Source of the DNA: Paraburkholderia youngii
GTDB lineage: Bacteria > Pseudomonadota > Gammaproteobacteria > Burkholderiales > Burkholderiaceae
NCBI RefSeq assembly: GCF_013366925.1
Contig: NZ_JAALDK010000001.1
Location: 2,053,089-2,117,088, forward strand
Reading direction: 5' to 3'
DNA length: 64,000 nucleotides
Positions 1-8,693 of this stretch are shown one piece after another (position 1 is the stretch's first letter; every line of letters begins with the position of its first letter). Position numbers and translations under genes: made by a program. The notes below the pieces were generated by a model. The model did not search any database. It was given only the letters and a program-made list of their open reading frames with translations, and was not told the DNA's origin.

Positions 1-954
1 ATGGGTGCCGCGGCAGCGGCGCTGTGGTGCGCGAGCGCGAGTCAGGCCGCCGACCAGCCCGTCATCGGCCTGATCACGAAGACCGATACGAACCCGTTCT
101 TCGTCAAGATGCGCCAGGGCGCGGACGCGACCGCGTCGAAAGACGGCGCGAAACTGATCACGGCCGCCGGCAAGTTCGACGGCGACAACGCGAGCCAGGT
201 CACCGCGATCGAAAACATGATGACGGCCGGCGCGAAAGCGATCCTGATCACGCCGAGCGACACCAAGGCGATCGTGCCGAGCATCAAGAAGGCGCGCGCG
301 GCCGGCGTGATGGTCGTCGCGCTCGATACGCCGACCGATCCGCAGGACGCGACCGACGCCCTCTTCGCGACCGACAACTTCAAGGCCGGCGTGCTGATCG
401 GCAAATATGCAAAGGCCGCGCTGAACGGCAAACCCGCGAAGATCGCCACGCTCGATCTCGCACCGGGCGTGTCGGTCGGCGTGCTGCGTCACAACGGCTT
501 CCTCGAAGGCTTCGGTGTCAAGGAGGGCGATGCGTCGATCGTCTGCAGCCAGGACACGCGCGGCGATCAGGCGAAAGGCCAGACCGCGATGGAAAACTGC
601 CTGCAGAAGGCACCCGATATCAACGTGGTCTACACGATCAACGAACCGGCCGCGGCCGGCGCGTATCGCGCGCTGAAGGCAGCGGGCAAGGACAAGGGCG
701 TGATGATCGTGTCGATCGACGGCGGCTGCGAAGGCGTGCGCAACGTGAAGGCCGGCGCGATCGCGGCGACCTCGCAGCAGTATCCGCTGAAGATGGCCTC
801 GCTCGGCGTCAGCGCCGGCGTCGATTACGCGAAGACCGGCAAGAAGGTCTCCGGGTATCAGGACACCGGCGTCACGCTGATCACCGATAGACCGATGTCC
901 GGCGTCGATAGCAAGGACACGAAGTTCGGCCTCGATAACTGCTGGGGCAAGTAA
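1..954 (+). CDS. Sugar ABC transporter substrate-binding protein, FrcB/RbsB type (5' end probably cut by window)
   Basis: This is the periplasmic binding protein of a carbohydrate ABC importer. After a short hydrophobic stretch ending in an Ala-x-Ala-like site (SASQAA, residues 12-17) the mature part begins PVIGLITKTDTNPFF, the usual start of periplasmic-binding-protein type I (ribose/fructose class) domains, and it continues as a complete two-lobed domain of about 300 residues. The first ATG coincides with base 1 and the signal peptide lacks a basic n-region, so the true start probably lies upstream of the window. It is followed by a permease and an ATPase gene on the same strand. The sequence resembles FrcB of fructose/mannose/ribose importers, but the exact sugar is not fixed by the sequence. 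Confidence 0.88.
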   Translation: MGAAAAALWCASASQAADQPVIGLITKTDTNPFFVKMRQGADATASKDGAKLITAAGKFDGDNASQVTAIENMMTAGAKAILITPSDTKAIVPSIKKARAAGVMVVALDTPTDPQDATDALFATDNFKAGVLIGKYAKAALNGKPAKIATLDLAPGVSVGVLRHNGFLEGFGVKEGDASIVCSQDTRGDQAKGQTAMENCLQKAPDINVVYTINEPAAAGAYRALKAAGKDKGVMIVSIDGGCEGVRNVKAGAIAATSQQYPLKMASLGVSAGVDYAKTGKKVSGYQDTGVTLITDRPMSGVDSKDTKFGLDNCWGK

Positions 955-1051
955 CGCGCATTGCACAGCGGCCCGTTGCGCGTCGTAGCGGGCCGCCATC
1001 TGATTCGCCGCGTGACCTTCACGTCACGCTCATGTACCGAGGACTGCCATC

Positions 1052-2041
1052 ATGTCGACCCCTTCCGCGCCCGCCGGCCGCCCGCGCCCGTCTTTCTCCG
1101 AGCATCTGCCATCGCTGACCGAAATCGGACCGTTGATCGCGCTGGTGCTGGCCTGCGCATTCTTTATTTCGCAAAGCAGCCGCTTTCTATCGTTCCAGAA
1201 CCTGTCGCTGATCCTGCAACAGACGATGGTCGTCGCGGTCATCGCGATCGGCCAGACGCTGATCGTGCTGACCGGTGGCATCGATCTGTCTTGCGGCATG
1301 GTGATGGCCTTCGGCTCGATCATCATGACCAAGTTCGCGGTCGTGCTCGGCGTGCCACCCATTCTCGCAATCCTATGCGGCATCGGCGCCAGCACATTGT
1401 TCGGCTTACTGAACGGCCTGTTGATCACACGCATCAAGCTTCCCGCGTTCATCGTCACGCTGGGTACGCTGAACATCGCGTTTGCGCTCACGCAGATCTA
1501 CTCGAACGCGGAAAGCGTGTCGAACCTGCCCGACGCGATCATGTTCTTCGGCAGCACGTTCAGGCTCGGACCGGCGGAAGTCACGTACGGCACCGTGCTG
1601 ACGCTGCTGATGTATCTGGCCACGTGGTTCGTGCTGCGCGACACGGTGCCCGGCAGGCATCTGTACGCGCTCGGCAACAACGCCGAGGCCGCGCGGCTGA
1701 TGGGCCTGTCGTCGCAGCGGATTCTGCTGATCGTCTACACGCTCGCCGGCGCGATCTATGGCATCGCCGCGCTGCTGTCGGTAGCGCGCACCGGCGTCGG
1801 CGATCCGCAGGCCGGGCAAACCGAGAATCTCGACAGCATCACCGCGGTCGTGCTCGGCGGCACGAGTCTGTTCGGCGGACGCGGATCGATCGTCGGCACC
1901 TTGCTCGGAGCGCTGATCGTCGGCGTGTTCCGTAACGGCCTGACGCTGATCGGTGTGTCCTCGGTGTACCAGGTCTTGATCACCGGCATCCTCGTGATTC
2001 TCGCGGTCGCCGCCGATAAACTCTCGCACCGCGGCCGTTGA
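1052..2041 (+). CDS. Sugar ABC transporter permease, RbsC/FrcC family
   Basis: This is the inner-membrane channel subunit (329 residues) of the importer whose binding protein lies just upstream. The protein is almost entirely hydrophobic helices and carries the permease signature around GGTSLFGGRGSIVGTLLGA near residues 270-290, where the ATPase docks. Length and layout match the BPD_transp_2 family, which usually works as a homodimer. The start at 1052 is supported by a GAGGA ribosome-binding site about 10 bases upstream. The next gene begins 20 bases after the stop, so binding protein, permease and ATPase form one operon. Confidence 0.9.
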   Translation: MSTPSAPAGRPRPSFSEHLPSLTEIGPLIALVLACAFFISQSSRFLSFQNLSLILQQTMVVAVIAIGQTLIVLTGGIDLSCGMVMAFGSIIMTKFAVVLGVPPILAILCGIGASTLFGLLNGLLITRIKLPAFIVTLGTLNIAFALTQIYSNAESVSNLPDAIMFFGSTFRLGPAEVTYGTVLTLLMYLATWFVLRDTVPGRHLYALGNNAEAARLMGLSSQRILLIVYTLAGAIYGIAALLSVARTGVGDPQAGQTENLDSITAVVLGGTSLFGGRGSIVGTLLGALIVGVFRNGLTLIGVSSVYQVLITGILVILAVAADKLSHRGR

Positions 2042-2061
2042 TCCCGCACAGGAGCCTTGTC

Positions 2062-2865
2062 ATGCTGACCTCCACCTCCCCTTCCACGTCCGCCGCGATG
2101 CCGGTTCTGCAAGCACGCGGGCTCGTCAAACGATATGGCAACGTTACCGCGCTCGACGGTTGCGATTTCGAAGTGCTGCCCGGCGAGATCCTCGCGGTGA
2201 TCGGCGACAACGGCGCCGGCAAATCGTCGCTGATCAAGGCGCTTTCCGGCGCGACGGTGCCCGACGAAGGCGAGATTCTGCTCGACGGCAAACCAGTCAA
2301 GTTCCGCAGTCCGCTCGACGCGCGCGCGCAAGGCATCGAGACCGTGTACCAGGAACTCGCGGTTGCGCCGGCGATGAGCATCGCCGAAAACCTGTTTCTC
2401 GCCCGCGAATTGCTGAAGCCAGGCTGGCGCGGCTCGCTGTTCAAGATGATCGACAAGCGCCGCATGCTCGACGAAGCGACCGCGGCCATGAAAGACTTGC
2501 AAATCGGCATCCGCTCGATGCGCCAGGCGGTCGAAACGCTGTCCGGCGGCCAGCGCCAGGGCGTCGCGGTGGCACGCAGCGCGGCGTTCGCGCGCCACGT
2601 CGTGATTCTGGACGAGCCCACCGCCGCGCTCGGCGTGAAGGAAGGCAACATGGTGCTCGAACTGATCCGGCGCGTGCGCGATCGTGGTTTGCCGGTGATC
2701 CTGATCAGCCACAACATGCCGCACGTGTTCGAGATCGCCGACCGCATCCATATTCAGCGGCTCGGCCGGCGCGCGGCGCTCGTCAATACGAAGGACGTGC
2801 ACATGTCGGAAGCGGTCGCGATCATGACCGGCGCGAAGAAAGCCGACGTGAAAGCAATCGCGTGA
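2062..2865 (+). CDS. Sugar ABC transporter ATP-binding protein, single-domain FrcA type
   Basis: This is the energising ATPase of the sugar importer. It has Walker A GDNGAGKSS near residue 50, a Q-loop (VYQEL), the signature LSGGQRQG, Walker B VVILDEPTAAL and the switch histidine in ISHN. At 267 residues it carries only one nucleotide-binding domain, whereas RbsA/XylG-type sugar ATPases have two in about 500 residues. Half-size ATPases are known for the FrcBCA fructose-type importer, which supports that assignment. An in-frame ATG exists at 2038, but the start at 2062 has AGGAG seven bases upstream and avoids overlap with the permease stop. Confidence 0.88.
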   Translation: MLTSTSPSTSAAMPVLQARGLVKRYGNVTALDGCDFEVLPGEILAVIGDNGAGKSSLIKALSGATVPDEGEILLDGKPVKFRSPLDARAQGIETVYQELAVAPAMSIAENLFLARELLKPGWRGSLFKMIDKRRMLDEATAAMKDLQIGIRSMRQAVETLSGGQRQGVAVARSAAFARHVVILDEPTAALGVKEGNMVLELIRRVRDRGLPVILISHNMPHVFEIADRIHIQRLGRRAALVNTKDVHMSEAVAIMTGAKKADVKAIA

Positions 2866-2907
2866 CGCGCCGCTCAACCCGCTGAGCCACGAGGCCGATA
2901 CACGACG

Positions 2908-4152
2908 ATGGACACCTCCAGCACCAGCCCGCGCTCGCCGGTCAAACGCACGGTCGGCTCGAACCAGGTCGGCATGCGGCAATTCAACGAGCGGATCGTG
3001 CTGCAAACGATCCGCTTGCATGGCCCGCTGCCGAAGGCCGAGGTCGGCCGCCTCACGCGTCTTTCGATGCAGACGGTGTCGATGATCGTCGATCGGCTGA
3101 TCGCCGACGGCCTGCTCGAAAAACAGGCGCGCGTGCGCGGCAAGATCGGCCAGCCGTCGGTGCCGATCGCGCTGCGCGCGGACGGCGCGTACACGATCGG
3201 CATCAAGGTCGGACGCCGCAGTCTCGACGTGCTCGCGATGGACTTCGCCGGGCGCATCGTGTGCCGCGACGTGTTCGAGTATGCGTATCCCGACCCGCGA
3301 ACGCTGTTCCCCGCGCTCGAAAGCAAACTCGCGCGCGTGAACCAGACGCTCGGTGCGAAGGCCGGCAAAGTGGTTGGCGTCGGCGTCGCGGCGCCGTTGT
3401 GGCTCGGCGGCTGGCGCGACTTTCTCGGCGCGCCGCCCGGCGCGCTCGAAGCCTGGAACGACATCGATCTGCGCGCGCGCATCGCGACGATAAGCGGCCT
3501 GCCCGTCGAGTTCGCCAAAGACACCACGGCCGCGTGCGCGGCCGAACTCGTGATGGGCCAGGGCCGCGGCATCCACAACTTCCTGTATCTGTTCGTCGGC
3601 ACGTTCATCGGCGGCGGACTCGTGATCGACGGCCGTCTCCATGGCGGTCCGCACGACAACGCCGGCGCGGTCGGTTCGATCCCGCTGCGCGAAGGCAGCG
3701 CACGCAAACCCGCGCGGCAGTTGCTGCACGCGGCATCGGGCTTCGTGCTCGAACAACTGTTCAGCGACGCGGGCGCGCCGGCCGCCGCGGCGCACGATCA
3801 TCGCGCACTGTCGCCCGAGTTGTGGCGGCATACCGAGCAATGGCTCGATAGCGCATGCCCGGCGATCGCAAACGCGCTGACCAACGCGGCCGCGCTGCTC
3901 GATCTCGAAGCCGTCGTGATCGACGGCGAGTTCGACCGGCTATTGCTGCGCGAGATCATTCGCCGCACCGAGCGCGTGCTCGATCGTTTCGAATGGGAAG
4001 GGATGGTGCGGCCGCAATTGCTGGAAGGCGCGATCGGCGCCGACGCCCGCGCGATGGGCGGTGCGATTCTGCCGCTCTATGGGCATTTCGCACCGGTCCA
4101 TGAGCTGTTTCTGAAGCCGGCGGCGTCGGAGGCGGGTTTTGACGAGCGGTAA
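2908..4152 (+). CDS. ROK-family transcriptional regulator
   Basis: This is a 414-residue ROK protein with an N-terminal winged helix-turn-helix (about residues 20-75, LPKAEVGRLTRLSMQTVSMIVDRL) and a C-terminal sugar-kinase-like domain with the GTFIGGGLVIDG glycine-rich signature. The Cys-rich zinc motif of many ROK kinases (CxCGxxGC) is absent: the equivalent region reads HDNAGAVGSIPLREG. A regulatory rather than kinase role is therefore likely. It starts 42 bases after the ABC ATPase gene, so it probably is a sugar-responsive regulator of that transport operon; the ligand is unknown. Confidence 0.86.
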   Translation: MDTSSTSPRSPVKRTVGSNQVGMRQFNERIVLQTIRLHGPLPKAEVGRLTRLSMQTVSMIVDRLIADGLLEKQARVRGKIGQPSVPIALRADGAYTIGIKVGRRSLDVLAMDFAGRIVCRDVFEYAYPDPRTLFPALESKLARVNQTLGAKAGKVVGVGVAAPLWLGGWRDFLGAPPGALEAWNDIDLRARIATISGLPVEFAKDTTAACAAELVMGQGRGIHNFLYLFVGTFIGGGLVIDGRLHGGPHDNAGAVGSIPLREGSARKPARQLLHAASGFVLEQLFSDAGAPAAAAHDHRALSPELWRHTEQWLDSACPAIANALTNAAALLDLEAVVIDGEFDRLLLREIIRRTERVLDRFEWEGMVRPQLLEGAIGADARAMGGAILPLYGHFAPVHELFLKPAASEAGFDER

Positions 4153-4157
4153 GCGGT

Positions 4158-7100
4158 TCAGTGCGCGGCAACTTTCGTCGCTGCTGGCGGCGCTTGCGCC
4201 GGCACCGTCGTCACGGTTTTCTGAACCGGCTTATCGAGCAACGGCTGCAACGCCGGAGCCATCGACTTCAGCAACTGCACCGCCAGCGCACTCGTGAAGT
4301 CGTAACGCGCGGCGTAGGGCTCGTGCACCCACGCGGTCAGCGTGCCGTAGAAGCGGTCGCCGAGCGCGAACACGAAGGTCGCGCTGCGATTCACCTTGCG
4401 CGACTCGATCAAGCGCGCGCCCTTCGCATACACGTTCAAGCGCTGATCGCCGGTGCCGGTCTTGCCATAGACTTCGAGCGTTTCGCCGTTCGGGAACGTC
4501 ATACCTTGCGCGAGGCGCCTCGCGGTACCCCCCGTCACGACATCACGTAACAGCATCCGTACCTCGCTCGCGATCTCCGGCGACACCTGCTGCTGCGGCG
4601 CGATCACCGCGCGCCTGAAATGCGTTTCGTACGGCGTATCCTTCGCGAAGTCGATTTGCGTCAGCGTTTCGGTCGGCACCTTGTTGCCGCCGTTCGCGAT
4701 CACGCCGATCAGTTGCGCGAGCGCCGCCGGACGATCGCCCGACGCGCCGATCGCCGCCGCATACGACGGCGTCAGCGACGCGAACGGATAGCCGAGCGCC
4801 TGCCACGATTTGCCGATCGCGTCGAACGCGCGCAGTTCGACCATGCGCTTGATGCGGCGATCCTGAGTCGCGTGATAGCGCGTCTTGAAGAGCCACGAGT
4901 AGGTGGACAGTCGCACGTCCTGGCTTGCGGTTTCGATCTGCGCGAGCGTCGCATCGGGATGCTTGCGCAGATAATTCAGCGTCCACAGTTCGAGCGGATG
5001 CACGCTGGAGATATAGCCGCGGTCGTTCAGGTTGAAGCGGTTGATGCCGTACTTGTCGTACAGATTCGCAAGGTCTTCGTCGTCGAGCATCGAAGCCGAC
5101 GGGGTGTTCTTCAGCGCCGCGTACATCATCTTGTTGAACCAGGCGTTCGATTGATCCGGCGCGACGCTGCGCAAAGCGGTCGCCACTTTCGGCGGCGATT
5201 TGCGCACGCCGAGAAGCAAGAGCGTGATCTGCTGATCGGGCGTCTTGCCGTGATACTTCGTGTAGAAACGCTTCATGTACACGCGGCTTTCCTGATCGGC
5301 GAAACGCGTCAGATACATCTTGCGGGTCGCTGTATCGCCGAGCCATTCCGACGACGGCCCGGTGGTCTGCACCATTTCATAGTGCACGATATCGCGCATC
5401 AGGCGCACGAACACGAGGTTCACCGAATGCTGGAACGCACGATGCACGGTCAGGATGCGGCTGTTGTCATCGGACTCGAAGTTCGTGAAGGTCTGCGCGC
5501 CGCCGCCCGTAAAGAACGTTTCGCCGGGGCTCGCCGAGTATTTACGCTCGACGGCGGCGTCGAGCATCGGCTGCAGCGAGTGATCGCGCGTGTGCAGCAG
5601 ATAGTCGATCGCCCAGCGCGTCAGCCGATCGTTCGGATCGGGCGTGACTGCTTTCAGCTCGGCATTGCTCAGCGAGGCGTAACGGGTGTGCAGATCTGTG
5701 ACGATCTGCAGATACGTGATGACGGTGCGCAGTTTCGCGGTCGAACCCAGGTTCAGGCGCGCGCCCGAATTGATGTCGAACGGCTGGTTCACGCTATCGG
5801 TCTGCACGCGCACGAGGTTCGCGTCGCCGTGCCGTTCGAAAAGCGTGAAGCTGTAGGCGATATGCGTCGGATCGTCGGACCCGCGCAGCATTTCGTAGCC
5901 GACGAGCCCCGCGGCCTTCGCGCCGTCTTTGGTCGCGGCGGCGGCGAGGCGCTCGGCGACGGCCTGTTGCACATCATTGTTCAGCGTGCCTGTGGCCTGC
6001 ACGTCGAGGCGGTCCAGTTCATAGAAGCTGCGCACACCGAGCGCGGCGAGCAGATGCGAGCGCATCGACGTCACGGCCTTGCGCGACACGAACGAACCGA
6101 GATCCGGCGTGCTGCGCGGCGCGCGATGCAGTTCGACATGCGCCGCCAACGCCGCGTCGCGCAACTGCGCGGTGATCACGCCGCCACTCGCGAGCAGCCG
6201 CAGATAGCTGTCGGTCAGCCGTTCGAGCTCGGGATAGCCGCGCTGCAGGAAAAACGACGGCGCGCGCTGCGCAATCATTAGCGACAGCACTTCGCGAAAC
6301 GCCAGGCCCTGGTCGGGCAGATTCGCGTCGGTCGACGGCGCCTTCAGCAGACGGTTGGTCTCGCGGAAATCGCGCCCATACCAGGCGGCGAGACCATCGC
6401 CGATCCCGTTGATTTCGCCGACGCCGGGCTGCGCGGCGAGCGGCACCGAGTTCAGATAGTGCACGACGATCTGTTCGCGCGCGGGCAGTGTTTGCGGTCC
6501 GTTCAGATAAGCGCGCACCGACGCCGACGCGATTTGCCGCAGCTTTTCAGGCGGCGTCGCGGTGCGGCCGCCCGCCGAGTGACGGAATTTCTCGATCTGC
6601 GTTGCGAGCGTGCTGCCGCCCGGCGTCTGCTGATGACGATTGAAAACGCGCGCGCCCTGGTCGACGAGCGCGCGGCTGAAGCGCCCCCAGTCGATCGCCG
6701 GATTGCGGTTCGGCTGACCCGGATCGAGCAGATAGCGGTCTTCGATGAACAGCAGCGAGTTCACGACGAGCGGCGGAATCGCGTCGAAGCTGTCGTACAC
6801 GCGGCCCGGAAACTGAGCGCTGTATAGCGGCACGCCAGTGCCGTCGAACAATTGCAGGCCTGCCGTGTCTTTTTCGTCGTAAGGCAGGAACAGGCCATCA
6901 TCGGCCAGCGACAGCATGCGTTCTGAATCGCGCGCCTGCGAGCTGATTTCGAAGCCATGCTGCAACAGGCGCTGCTGAATGGCAGGCAACAGCGCGTAGC
7001 CGAGGCGCGCGTCGTACGGGCCCTTGTCGGCTTGCGGAAAGCGGATGGAATGACTGGGACCGTCGGCGACCGAGAAACCGACGTCGCGGGTCAGCTCGGA

Positions 7101-7271
7101 AAGGTAGCGCGCCTGCAGCCGCGAGGTCTCGATCTCGATCTGCACGAGCCGCGCAATCAGCGCCATCGCGAGCAGGAAAAACGCGGCCAGGCCCCATTTG
7201 AGCCAACGCCAACTCCGCACGGTCACGGTGCTGGTCGCGCGAAGCGGAAACCGAAGCGGTGGCCGATTCAT
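4158..7271 (-). CDS. Bifunctional penicillin-binding protein (transglycosylase/transpeptidase), atypical class A
   Basis: This is a 1037-residue peptidoglycan synthase with one N-terminal membrane anchor (about residues 25-45). A GT51 transglycosylase region follows, with EDRYLLDPG near residue 177 (the catalytic Glu motif) and GGSTLATQI. The transpeptidase domain carries all three penicillin-binding motifs: SxxK as STAK near residue 508, SxN as SVN about 100 residues later, and KTG as GKTGTGD near residue 935. It polymerises and cross-links glycan strands in the periplasm. It is longer than PBP1a/1b and its inter-motif regions are unusual, so mrcA/mrcB is not assigned. GGGGAG lies upstream of the ATG. 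It is convergent with the ROK gene, with five bases between the stops. Confidence 0.85.
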   Translation of the reverse strand: MNRPPLRFPLRATSTVTVRSWRWLKWGLAAFFLLAMALIARLVQIEIETSRLQARYLSELTRDVGFSVADGPSHSIRFPQADKGPYDARLGYALLPAIQQRLLQHGFEISSQARDSERMLSLADDGLFLPYDEKDTAGLQLFDGTGVPLYSAQFPGRVYDSFDAIPPLVVNSLLFIEDRYLLDPGQPNRNPAIDWGRFSRALVDQGARVFNRHQQTPGGSTLATQIEKFRHSAGGRTATPPEKLRQIASASVRAYLNGPQTLPAREQIVVHYLNSVPLAAQPGVGEINGIGDGLAAWYGRDFRETNRLLKAPSTDANLPDQGLAFREVLSLMIAQRAPSFFLQRGYPELERLTDSYLRLLASGGVITAQLRDAALAAHVELHRAPRSTPDLGSFVSRKAVTSMRSHLLAALGVRSFYELDRLDVQATGTLNNDVQQAVAERLAAAATKDGAKAAGLVGYEMLRGSDDPTHIAYSFTLFERHGDANLVRVQTDSVNQPFDINSGARLNLGSTAKLRTVITYLQIVTDLHTRYASLSNAELKAVTPDPNDRLTRWAIDYLLHTRDHSLQPMLDAAVERKYSASPGETFFTGGGAQTFTNFESDDNSRILTVHRAFQHSVNLVFVRLMRDIVHYEMVQTTGPSSEWLGDTATRKMYLTRFADQESRVYMKRFYTKYHGKTPDQQITLLLLGVRKSPPKVATALRSVAPDQSNAWFNKMMYAALKNTPSASMLDDEDLANLYDKYGINRFNLNDRGYISSVHPLELWTLNYLRKHPDATLAQIETASQDVRLSTYSWLFKTRYHATQDRRIKRMVELRAFDAIGKSWQALGYPFASLTPSYAAAIGASGDRPAALAQLIGVIANGGNKVPTETLTQIDFAKDTPYETHFRRAVIAPQQQVSPEIASEVRMLLRDVVTGGTARRLAQGMTFPNGETLEVYGKTGTGDQRLNVYAKGARLIESRKVNRSATFVFALGDRFYGTLTAWVHEPYAARYDFTSALAVQLLKSMAPALQPLLDKPVQKTVTTVPAQAPPAATKVAAH

Positions 7272-7580
7272 GGCTGCTCTCCCCGAGCGATGGCCAGGAT
7301 GTCCAGCCTGGCTCAGTTGATATAAACCAGTGTAGCTCGGAACGAGAAACCGTCATCGGCTCAGATTGACGCGACAGTGTCGCGGCTACAACATCCGCTG
7401 GCGTCGAATGACAAAACGCGAACCGGCATGAGATATTGAAGGACGTTTCACCCGTATACCAAACCGCCTTTTCGGGCGGTTTTGCCGTTTCTGGCGGCGC
7501 TTGCCGAAACAAAGTCGCTTTTTGGCTGGCATTCTTACCGGCAACCGGGCGAACGGCCGAGCAAGCCGGTGGCGGTGCGG
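7272..7580. other. Intergenic region between two leftward genes
   Basis: About 310 bases with no convincing gene. It contains a hairpin listed separately (7461-7483) and must hold the promoter of the penicillin-binding protein gene. No clear sigma-70 hexamers were recognised. Confidence 0.5.
7461..7483 (-). terminator. Hairpin downstream of the LysR gene
   Basis: AAACCGCC pairs perfectly with GGCGGTTT across a six-base loop. Read on the minus strand it lies about 100 bases past the LysR gene stop; the U tract after the stem is short, so termination may be weak. Confidence 0.5.
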
Positions 7581-8534
7581 CTAAGCTCGTATTTTCGTCT
7601 GCGTCCGTTGTGTCTGTGCGCGCAACAGCGCGATGAACCGCTCCGCCGGCGGCGACAGCACGCCGCCCTTGCGCGTGACGATGCCGAAAGTCTGCGATGG
7701 CGATTTGAGCCTGACCGGCACGACGCGCAGCATCTTGTGCCGTACGAACGGCCCGGCAATCGCGCTCGGCAGCAGCGAAACGAGTTCGGCGCTGCTTTGC
7801 AGCAGCGCGACTGTCACGAAAGTGGAAGCCGTCGAAATCGGATTGTCGGGCATATCGAGGCCGGCGAGATCCAACTCGCGTTCGAGCAGCGCATGCAGCG
7901 GCATATGTGACGGATACATGACCCAGCGATGCCCGCCGAGCTCGCTCAACGTCATCTCGCGACGCGGCAACGGCGCATGCTGATACCCGACCACCACCGC
8001 CAACGGCTCGTCGCCGAGCGGGCGATACTGATACTTCGACGGATCGGCCGCGACCGCCGCGCGGCCGATCACCAGATCGAGCCGGCCGTCGTCGAGCTGC
8101 GCGAGCATCCGCGCGCTGGTGTCTTCGACCACCTCGATCGACAGACCCGGTTGCGCCGCATGCAACTGGTTCAGCGCGGGCACCACGCAGTCGGGAATCG
8201 CGCCCATGATCGCGCCGAGCGCGAGCCGCCCGCCACGCCCCGAACGTATTTCCGCGACGTCCTGACACAGCGCGGTGAGGTCCGACGTCACGACGCGCGC
8301 ATAGCGGATCACGCAATGGCCGAGCTGGTTCGGGATCATGCCGCTTTTCGAGCGCTCGAAAAGCGGCGCGTCGAGCATCGATTCGAGCTCCTGCAGGGCC
8401 TTGCTCGCCGCCGATTGCGTCATCGACATCACGCCGGCCGCTTTGTGCAGCGATTTGTGATCGTCGAGCGCGATCAGCAGATGCAGCTGCTTCATGCGCA
8501 GCTTCGACAGCAGGACGTTGAGCGTGTCTTTCAT
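7581..8534 (-). CDS. LysR-family regulator, GbpR-like
   Basis: This is a 317-residue LysR-type regulator. The N-terminal winged helix (HKAAGVMSMTQSAASKALQELE, split across residues 30-60) is followed by a periplasmic-binding-protein-like effector domain. The opening LRMKQLHLLIALDDHKSLHKAA is typical of the GbpR (galactose-binding-protein regulator) subgroup, which controls sugar-binding protein and sugar-catabolic genes. The ATG at 8534 was preferred to an upstream TTG. It is divergent from the 2-keto-3-deoxyarabonate dehydratase gene with a 159-base shared promoter region, so that gene is its most likely target and a sugar or sugar acid its likely effector. Confidence 0.88.
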   Translation of the reverse strand: MKDTLNVLLSKLRMKQLHLLIALDDHKSLHKAAGVMSMTQSAASKALQELESMLDAPLFERSKSGMIPNQLGHCVIRYARVVTSDLTALCQDVAEIRSGRGGRLALGAIMGAIPDCVVPALNQLHAAQPGLSIEVVEDTSARMLAQLDDGRLDLVIGRAAVAADPSKYQYRPLGDEPLAVVVGYQHAPLPRREMTLSELGGHRWVMYPSHMPLHALLERELDLAGLDMPDNPISTASTFVTVALLQSSAELVSLLPSAIAGPFVRHKMLRVVPVRLKSPSQTFGIVTRKGGVLSPPAERFIALLRAQTQRTQTKIRA

Positions 8535-8693
8535 TGTGCGGGTGAGTCGCAAAAGCGATCACGATATGGAAACAATTCAATATACCTGCGACGCCCGGGG
8601 CCGTATAGTCGCCGCAGGAGACATTCATCCAGTTGCGCCGCTCGCTCGCGGGCTCGAGCGCAATCCTTCCATCCCAGCACGGACCACATCGCC

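Noticed and set aside
1756..3840. Leftward open frame of about 694 codons across the ABC ATPase and ROK genes
   Set aside because: It crosses two well-supported genes and an intergenic junction and has shadow-type Arg/His composition.
4620..6281. Rightward open frame of about 553 codons opposite the penicillin-binding protein gene
   Set aside because: Arg/Val-rich shadow frame; the opposite strand carries all catalytic motifs of a penicillin-binding protein.
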